Origin: Acidobacteriota bacterium
Lineage (GTDB): Bacteria > Acidobacteriota > Terriglobia > Acidiferrales > UBA7541
Reading direction: 5' to 3'
Length of the DNA: 9,975 bases
Assembly: GCA_003131985.1 (NCBI GenBank)
Contig: PKWH01000121.1
Coordinates: 3,012-12,986 of the forward strand
Part shown: positions 5,794 to 9,975 of the stretch, piece after piece
Numbering within the stretch: position 1 is the first letter of the stretch
Layout of the letters: every line of letters starts with the position of its first letter
The notes under the pieces: generated by a model
Told to the model about the DNA's origin: nothing
Databases searched by the model: none
What the model saw: only the letters and a program-made list of their open reading frames with translations
Position numbers and translations under genes: made by a program

Positions 5794-6753
5794 ATGAACA
5801 AGGGCTTTATTTTCATTTTGGCGTTAGCTGCTGGGCTTGCGGGTATCGCAATAGGCATTGCCGCGGGACGATCCCATCTCTCCACGGTACGACGAATTCC
5901 AGACTCTCGCGCGCACCTCGAGCCGGCGCGCGTTGTTACTTCCGTGAAAAATACTTCCACTGCGCAGTCGGACCATATGAGTGTTATTCGATTTGCCAGC
6001 AATCCGCAGGCTGTTCCCCCCTTTCTTGTGCGCGACATTAACGGAGGCGTTGTTTCCACGGCGGAATGGCATGGCAAAGTTGTATTCCTGAATTTTTGGG
6101 CCACTTGGTGCCCTCCGTGCCGCGAAGAAATTCCTGAGCTGGTCGAACTGCAGAGCCGTTACAAAGACCGTTTACAGGTCGTCGGAATTTCCATGGACGA
6201 TCCGGACGATGTCGCCGGCGTAAAGAAATTCTCCGAAAGAGAAGGTGTTAATTACCCGATCGTTATGGCAAGCCGCGAGATTTTGAGGGAATATGGCGGC
6301 GTTCCCGCGCTTCCCACTTCCTTCGTGGTGAACACCGACGGCAAAATCGTTCAGAAACACGTGGGCTTGTATCCCACCTTTGTGTATGAGACCGAGTTGC
6401 GCTCTCTGCTTGGATTGCCGGTGGAAGCTACCGTTGAAACATTCGAAGACACCGGACAAATTTTCCTGAAAAACGCGGCGCTCGCAACCGAGCTCCCGGA
6501 CGTTGATTTTACCGGGTTGACGCCGGAATTAAGAAAGGCCGCGCTGAAACGCCTGAATTCTGAAAGTTGCAGTTGTGGATGCAAGCTGACGCTCGCGCAA
6601 TGCCGCATTAACGACACATTGTGCCCGGTCAGCAAAAAGACGGCCGCCCAAGTCGTGAAGGAAATCGCGGCGGGTTCTTCAACCTCTCCGGAGCCAACTC
6701 CCGGTCCGGCTCCCCCGTCTGTTGCGCCCACGTCCGTTCCGAATCAGCGTTGA
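5794..6753 (+). CDS. TlpA-family thioredoxin with Cys-rich C-terminal segment and Pro-rich tail
   Basis: A 319-residue exported or membrane-anchored protein. A hydrophobic segment at 5-24 acts as signal or anchor. The thioredoxin-like domain (about 73-208) has LNFWATWCPPC with Cys106 and Cys109 and the cis-proline Pro174 in LPTSF, as in TlpA/ResA reductases acting outside the cytoplasmic membrane. After it comes a linker with FLKNAAL, then a Cys-rich segment at 259-277: Cys259, 261, 263, 270 and 277 in the pattern CxCGCxLTLAQC-6-C. The end (about 296-316) is Pro/Ser/Thr-rich. The total is much longer than a plain TlpA domain. I chose the ATG at 5794 because GGAG lies five bases before it and the -10 box CATAAT lies just upstream. 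The frame also opens at 5761, but that start precedes the promoter. The Cys segment may bind a metal or exchange thiols with the active site (inference). Confidence 0.88.
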   Translation: MNKGFIFILALAAGLAGIAIGIAAGRSHLSTVRRIPDSRAHLEPARVVTSVKNTSTAQSDHMSVIRFASNPQAVPPFLVRDINGGVVSTAEWHGKVVFLNFWATWCPPCREEIPELVELQSRYKDRLQVVGISMDDPDDVAGVKKFSEREGVNYPIVMASREILREYGGVPALPTSFVVNTDGKIVQKHVGLYPTFVYETELRSLLGLPVEATVETFEDTGQIFLKNAALATELPDVDFTGLTPELRKAALKRLNSESCSCGCKLTLAQCRINDTLCPVSKKTAAQVVKEIAAGSSTSPEPTPGPAPPSVAPTSVPNQR

Positions 6754-6758
6754 TTTTA

Positions 6759-6780
6759 ACAACCTCCGTTGTCTTTTGTT
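6759..6780 (+). terminator. Weak terminator-like hairpin after the second TlpA gene
   Basis: ACAAC and GTTGT (6759-6763, 6768-6772) pair around CTCC and are followed by CTTTTGTT. The stem is only 5 bp and AT-rich in part, so termination may be inefficient. Confidence 0.3.
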
Positions 6781-6810
6781 GCGCGCTGAGTGAGCTTGAG
6801 GCACTTTCGT

Positions 6811-6855
6811 CGGCAGAAATTCCTGGTAACAACGTCATCCAGCTAGTTTCTGCCG
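6811..6855. terminator. Nested inverted repeat at the end of the sigma-factor gene, possible two-way terminator
   Basis: CGGCAGAAA (6811-6819) and TTTCTGCCG (6847-6855) form a 9-bp stem. Inside it CTGG (6823-6826) and CCAG (6839-6842) form a second. The structure spans the stop codon of the sigma gene. There is no strong T-tract, so its role as terminator is uncertain; it could instead protect the 3' end of the mRNA. Confidence 0.4.
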
Positions 6856-7758
6856 GGATTCATTCGAGCCTGCGGTGGCCCGCATCAATCGCTTTTGCTG
6901 GGAGACAGCCTGAAGCAACGGAGCACACTTCGCTTCGGGAGTCGCGTAAAGCCGCGCAAACAAACGCGCTCGAAGATGGATCATAGCGCTCGAATGAATC
7001 TGCGAGACTCGCGATTCTCCGATGCCCATCGCCACACCCACTTCTTTCATCGTGAGTTCGGCGAAGTGATAAAGCGCCAAGACTTCGCGCTCACGAACGG
7101 GCAACTGATCCACCGCGACCGTTAACAAACCCTGCATCTCCAAGCGCAACGTTTGATGATAGGGATCCTCTTCGTCCTTGCACGCACAGCTGCAGAGGGC
7201 TTCTTCGCTGCTTCCCACCAGGTCTGAATCAGGCTGCAAGCTTCCGACATCCAGGCCGCGCAAATCGCTCAGAAGACGCTGAAGTTGACTGAGACTGATC
7301 TCCAACGCTACCGCAATCTCAGTCTCGGTGGGATCGCGTCCCAGCCGGCCTTTGCAGTCGAAGACTGCTTGTTCCAGTCGACGAGCCTGGCTTCGAAGGG
7401 TCCGCGGGCTCCAATCCACTTGGCGGAGACTATCGAGGATAGCTCCGCGAATTCGGAACTCGGCGTAGTACTTTAGCTGAACATTTTTGGCTGGGTTGTA
7501 TTTTCCTATGGCATCCATCAATCCAAGCACGCCGGCGTGAACGAGGTCCTCGAGCAGCACTTGCGGCGGAAGTCGGCTATGAATTCGCCGCGCGATAAAA
7601 TTCACTTGAGGCAAATGCCGAAGCAACAGTTGATCGCGCTGCGCTACATCCAGCGACGAATTTGGGCGGCGTTCCAGGTCGTTTCGGGCTTCCACACAAC
7701 CCGGCGGCAAATCGCCCGGGACCGATATTGCGAGCGCAATGGTTTCAGGCGTGGTCAT
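6835..7758 (-). CDS. FliA/WhiG-type alternative RNA polymerase sigma factor
   Basis: A 307-residue sigma-70-family protein of the sigma-28 group. Region 2 is at about 45-112 (LLEDLVHAGVLGLMDAIGKY, then YYAEFRIRGAILDSLR), which binds core polymerase and the -10. Region 3 is at about 113-165 (WSPRTLRSQARRLEQ). Region 4 is at about 205-268, with the -35-binding helix-turn-helix near 235-262 (LTMKEVGVAMGIGESRVSQIH). Between regions 3 and 4 is an acidic spacer with a CxCxC (Cys189, 191, 193), which is not part of the family pattern. There is an extra N-terminal segment of about 40 residues and a C-terminal tail of about 35. The ATG at 7758 overlaps the TGA of the response-regulator gene as ATGA, so the two are a translationally coupled operon. 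No flagellar gene or anti-sigma factor is nearby, so its regulon is not predictable from here. Confidence 0.9.
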   Translation of the reverse strand: MTTPETIALAISVPGDLPPGCVEARNDLERRPNSSLDVAQRDQLLLRHLPQVNFIARRIHSRLPPQVLLEDLVHAGVLGLMDAIGKYNPAKNVQLKYYAEFRIRGAILDSLRQVDWSPRTLRSQARRLEQAVFDCKGRLGRDPTETEIAVALEISLSQLQRLLSDLRGLDVGSLQPDSDLVGSSEEALCSCACKDEEDPYHQTLRLEMQGLLTVAVDQLPVREREVLALYHFAELTMKEVGVAMGIGESRVSQIHSSAMIHLRARLFARLYATPEAKCAPLLQAVSQQKRLMRATAGSNESRQKLAG

Positions 7759-8477
7759 GAAGCCGCTCCGGCCAATAGAATATTCGCCGAGCGCTTGCTC
7801 GAGTGAGCGCTGGAATGTAACTCATAGCCGACGCCTCGAACGGTGTGGATCAGTTTGCACTCTTCCTCAGTGTCAATTTTCTTCCGCAGGTAATTAATGT
7901 AAACGTCCACCACGTTCGTGACGGTTTCGCCGGAAAGGTTCCAGACATGCCGGACGATCTCCGCTCGGGAAGCACGTTTCCCGGGTTGCTGCATTAAATA
8001 TTCGAGCAAGGAAAATTCTCGGGGCGTCAGCACAATTCCTCTCTCGGCGCGCTTGGCGGTGCGCTCGACGCGATTCAATTCCAAATCCTGCACACGTAAA
8101 ACGACTTCCGGAAGCCGGCTGCCGCGACGCATCACCGCGCGCACGCGGGCTGCCAACTCGGGAAAAGCAAAAGGCTTCTGCAACAGATCGTCCGCCCCCG
8201 TATCAAGGGCATGCACACGCTCCGCCACGCGGGCACAACTTGTCAGAACCAGGGTTGGCAAATGCTGATATCTGTTGCGAACGAACTCCAAGATTGCGAT
8301 GCCCTCGGTGGGAGGAAGGTCGAGATCGATGATCGCCGTGTGATATTCGCGATCCTGAAGCATGGGAATTGCTTGAAGAGCGCTACTCGCGGTGTCGACG
8401 GCGTAGTGCTCTGCCTCGAAACCTCGTTGCAGGACACCAACGAGCGCGGATTCATTTTCGGCGATAAGAATATTCAT
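7755..8477 (-). CDS. OmpR/PhoB-family response regulator
   Basis: A 240-residue two-domain cytoplasmic regulator. The receiver (1-117) has the phospho-acceptor Asp51 in DLDLP, Thr79 and Lys101 in QKPF. The usual acidic pair at the Mg site is Glu7-Asn8 instead of Glu/Asp-Asp. The winged-helix DNA-binding domain (about 125-222) ends in the typical VRGVGYEL hairpin and has LTPREFSLLEYL and VDVYINYLRKKID. No histidine kinase is adjacent, so it is an orphan within this window. The start at 8477 has TAGGAG five bases upstream. The frame stays open to a TTG at 8555, but that TTG is the -35 box of the promoter. The stop overlaps the start of the sigma-factor gene. Confidence 0.92.
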   Translation of the reverse strand: MNILIAENESALVGVLQRGFEAEHYAVDTASSALQAIPMLQDREYHTAIIDLDLPPTEGIAILEFVRNRYQHLPTLVLTSCARVAERVHALDTGADDLLQKPFAFPELAARVRAVMRRGSRLPEVVLRVQDLELNRVERTAKRAERGIVLTPREFSLLEYLMQQPGKRASRAEIVRHVWNLSGETVTNVVDVYINYLRKKIDTEEECKLIHTVRGVGYELHSSAHSSKRSANILLAGAAS

Positions 8478-8526
8478 GGGTACTCCTACGGAAGGGGGAA
8501 TCAGGAAAAATACGGAGAGGAGATTC

Positions 8527-8555
8527 AATGTATTGAAACGGCGAAAGAGTGTCAA
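8527..8555 (-). promoter_or_regulatory. Promoter of the response regulator-sigma operon
   Basis: The minus strand reads TTGACA (8555-8550), a 17-base spacer and TACATT (8532-8527). The -35 is perfect and the -10 matches 4 of 6. Start is expected near 8520, giving a leader of about 43 bases that includes the TAGGAG ribosome site at about 8483-8488. Confidence 0.7.
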
Positions 8556-8686
8556 AGAAAATCGTTATCAAAACACAACTATTTCCCAAAGATGATGCGA
8601 ACCTGTGCCAATGTGAAACTAAACCGCGAATATTCCAAGAATGGCTGCGGCGATTTCGAGAGCCGAAAGGAAAACCCTACATTGAA
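8556..8686. other. Gap between fumC and the response-regulator promoter
   Basis: AT-rich spacer with short open frames that look random. It holds a 5-bp inverted repeat TTTCG/CGAAA downstream of fumC without a T-tract. I see no gene here. Confidence 0.4.
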
Positions 8687-9975
8687 CTACGGATGCGTCA
8701 TTTTTTCAGGGCGAACGAGGTCGTCAAACTCTTGCGCGGTCAGATAGCCGAGCTTTAGCACGGCCTCGCGAAGGCTGAGATGTTCATGATGAGCCTTGTG
8801 CGCAATTTCGGCCGCTTTGTCGTAGCCCACCCTTGGGCTGAGAGCCGTGACAAGCATCAGTGAATTCTGAACATTTTGCGCGATGCGCTGGTGATCTAAT
8901 TCCATGCCGACGATGCAGTGATGCGTGAAAGAACGGCAAGCATCGGAAAGCAGACGCACTGAATTCAGAAAATTGTGAATGATCACGGGCTTGAAAACAT
9001 TCAGCTGGAAATTCCCCTGCGAGCCGGCGAATCCGATGGCAGCGTCATTCCCGAAGACTTGCACGGCCACCATGGTGACGGCTTCAGACTGCGTGGGATT
9101 AACTTTTCCGGGCATGATAGAAGAACCCGGCTCATTTTCCGGCAACACCAATTCTCCGAACCCGGCGCGCGGACCGGAAGCGAGCCAGCGGATGTCGTTC
9201 GCGATTTTCATCAGCGAATCCGCCAGAGTTTTCAGAGCACCGCTGGCGAATACAATTTCGTCATGCGCGGACAGCGCCGCAAATTTATTGGGATGAGATC
9301 GGAGGGGCAAACCAGTGAGTTCGGCAATTTTCTTTGCTGCGCGCTCCGCGAATTCAGGATGCGCATTCAGCCCGGTGCCCACCGCGGTGCCGCCGATAGC
9401 GAGATCGTAAAGTCCGGGAAGCACCTTCTGGAGCCGATCGATATCGCGGTCCAGCAGGCTAACCCAGCCTGACATTTCCTGGCCAACGGTGAGAGGTGTG
9501 GCGTCCATAAGATGCGTGCGGCCAATTTTCACCACACTTGCAAAAGAACGCGCTTTCGCGTCGATGGCGTCGCGCAGTTCGCTGACAGCCGGGATTAAAG
9601 CTTCAGCCACTCGAGACGCGGCGGCAATATGCATCGCGGTAGGAAACGTATCGTTCGACGATTGCGACATATTTACATCATCATTGGGGTGAATGGGCTT
9701 TTTGCTTCCCATCACACCACCCGCTATTTCAATGGCGCGATTCGAGATCACTTCATTGGCATTCATGTTCGTTTGCGTGCCGCTACCCGTCTGCCAGACG
9801 TGAAGGGGAAAATGCCCGTCAAGCTTTCCCGCGATCACTTCGTCGGCGGCTTGGACGATCAGCCGAGCCTTGTCTGCCGACAGTTTTCCGAGATCCTGAT
9901 TTACGAGCGCGGCAGCCTTCTTGAGGATTCCAAACGCCCGAATCAGCTCGGGCGGCATGGTTTCGCGGCCGATAT
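8687..9975 (-). CDS. fumC: Class II fumarate hydratase, 5' end outside the window
   Basis: About 428 codons of the tetrameric, iron-free fumarase that interconverts fumarate and L-malate in the citric acid cycle. Counted from the Met at 9958, it has TGSGTQTNMNANEV (57-70), SQSSNDTFPT (98-107), the active-site loop THLMDATPLT (148-157) and the fumarase/aspartase signature GSSIMPGKVNP (278-288). The C-terminus is complete and ends in TAG. The Met at 9958 is not the start: the five codons before it (IGRET) stay in frame and match the family's IGxExMP segment, so about 40-45 N-terminal residues lie to the right. Related enzymes (aspartase, argininosuccinate lyase) share the signature, but the overall match favours FumC. 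No good intrinsic terminator follows it. Confidence 0.95.
   Translation of the reverse strand, partial: IGRETMPPELIRAFGILKKAAALVNQDLGKLSADKARLIVQAADEVIAGKLDGHFPLHVWQTGSGTQTNMNANEVISNRAIEIAGGVMGSKKPIHPNDDVNMSQSSNDTFPTAMHIAAASRVAEALIPAVSELRDAIDAKARSFASVVKIGRTHLMDATPLTVGQEMSGWVSLLDRDIDRLQKVLPGLYDLAIGGTAVGTGLNAHPEFAERAAKKIAELTGLPLRSHPNKFAALSAHDEIVFASGALKTLADSLMKIANDIRWLASGPRAGFGELVLPENEPGSSIMPGKVNPTQSEAVTMVAVQVFGNDAAIGFAGSQGNFQLNVFKPVIIHNFLNSVRLLSDACRSFTHHCIVGMELDHQRIAQNVQNSLMLVTALSPRVGYDKAAEIAHKAHHEHLSLREAVLKLGYLTAQEFDDLVRPEKMTHP

Noticed and set aside
8478..8555. Longer response regulator starting from TTG at 8555
   Set aside because: That TTG is the first half of the TTGACA -35 box, and the start at 8477 has a good ribosome site.
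8592..8612. Second sigma-54-like site (TTGGCACA...TCGCA, minus strand)
   Set aside because: GG to GC is 11 bases instead of 12 and the -12 element is poor. The TTGACA promoter nearby explains the operon.
8549..8758. 69-codon plus-strand frame between the response regulator and fumC
   Set aside because: It overlaps the fumC C-terminus and the promoter, and has no recognisable domain.

Overview
The window reads as a chromosomal segment of a Gram-negative, moderately GC-rich bacterium. The most likely source is an Acidobacteriota-type soil organism. That assignment is an inference from the style of the proteins (a TlpA protein with a Cys-rich tail, a stand-alone FliA/WhiG-type sigma factor) and from twin intergenic hairpins with TTTA loops; no marker gene in the window proves it. 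There is no tRNA, rRNA, IS element, phage gene or CRISPR array.

Layout. The left edge (1-1157, minus strand) holds a membrane glycosyltransferase of family 2. Its stop codon overlaps (ATGA) the start of a 6-pyruvoyl-tetrahydropterin-synthase-type gene that runs off the left edge; only its first 44 codons are visible. Divergent from these is a TlpA/ResA-like membrane-anchored thioredoxin (1258-1791, plus). A 679-base non-coding stretch follows, with two TTTA-loop hairpins and, nearer copA, a cluster of AGAAC/GTTCT half-sites. Next is a large Cu+-type P1B ATPase with an N-terminal YHS domain and two Cys-rich heavy-metal-binding modules (2471-4981, plus). Convergent to it is a 77-residue protein with a heavy-metal-associated-like fold pattern but no CxxC (5020-5253, minus), which has its own consensus -10 box.

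From 5254 to 5793 there is no protein gene. The minus strand carries a convincing structured small RNA: a 12-bp perfect closing stem, an internal hairpin and an intrinsic terminator, about 160-200 nt. It resembles 6S RNA in architecture. A sigma-54-like promoter sits at the right distance upstream, and four phased GAACC repeats lie further out. To the right is a second TlpA-type thioredoxin with a Cys-rich C-terminal segment (5794-6753, plus). Convergent to that is a two-gene minus-strand operon, an OmpR-family response regulator followed by a FliA/WhiG-like sigma factor, coupled by another ATGA overlap and driven by a clear TTGACA-17-TACATT promoter. The right edge holds a class II fumarase (minus), lacking only its N-terminus.

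Working together: the copper ATPase, the two periplasm-facing thioredoxins and the HMA-like small protein suggest metal handling and extracytoplasmic thiol chemistry. The response regulator-sigma pair and the small RNA suggest a transcription-control cluster. The links between these groups are contextual inference. The strongest candidates for something undescribed are the minus-strand small RNA with its upstream repeats, the coupled regulator-sigma pair, the Cys-rich TlpA tail and the CxxC-less HMA-like protein.
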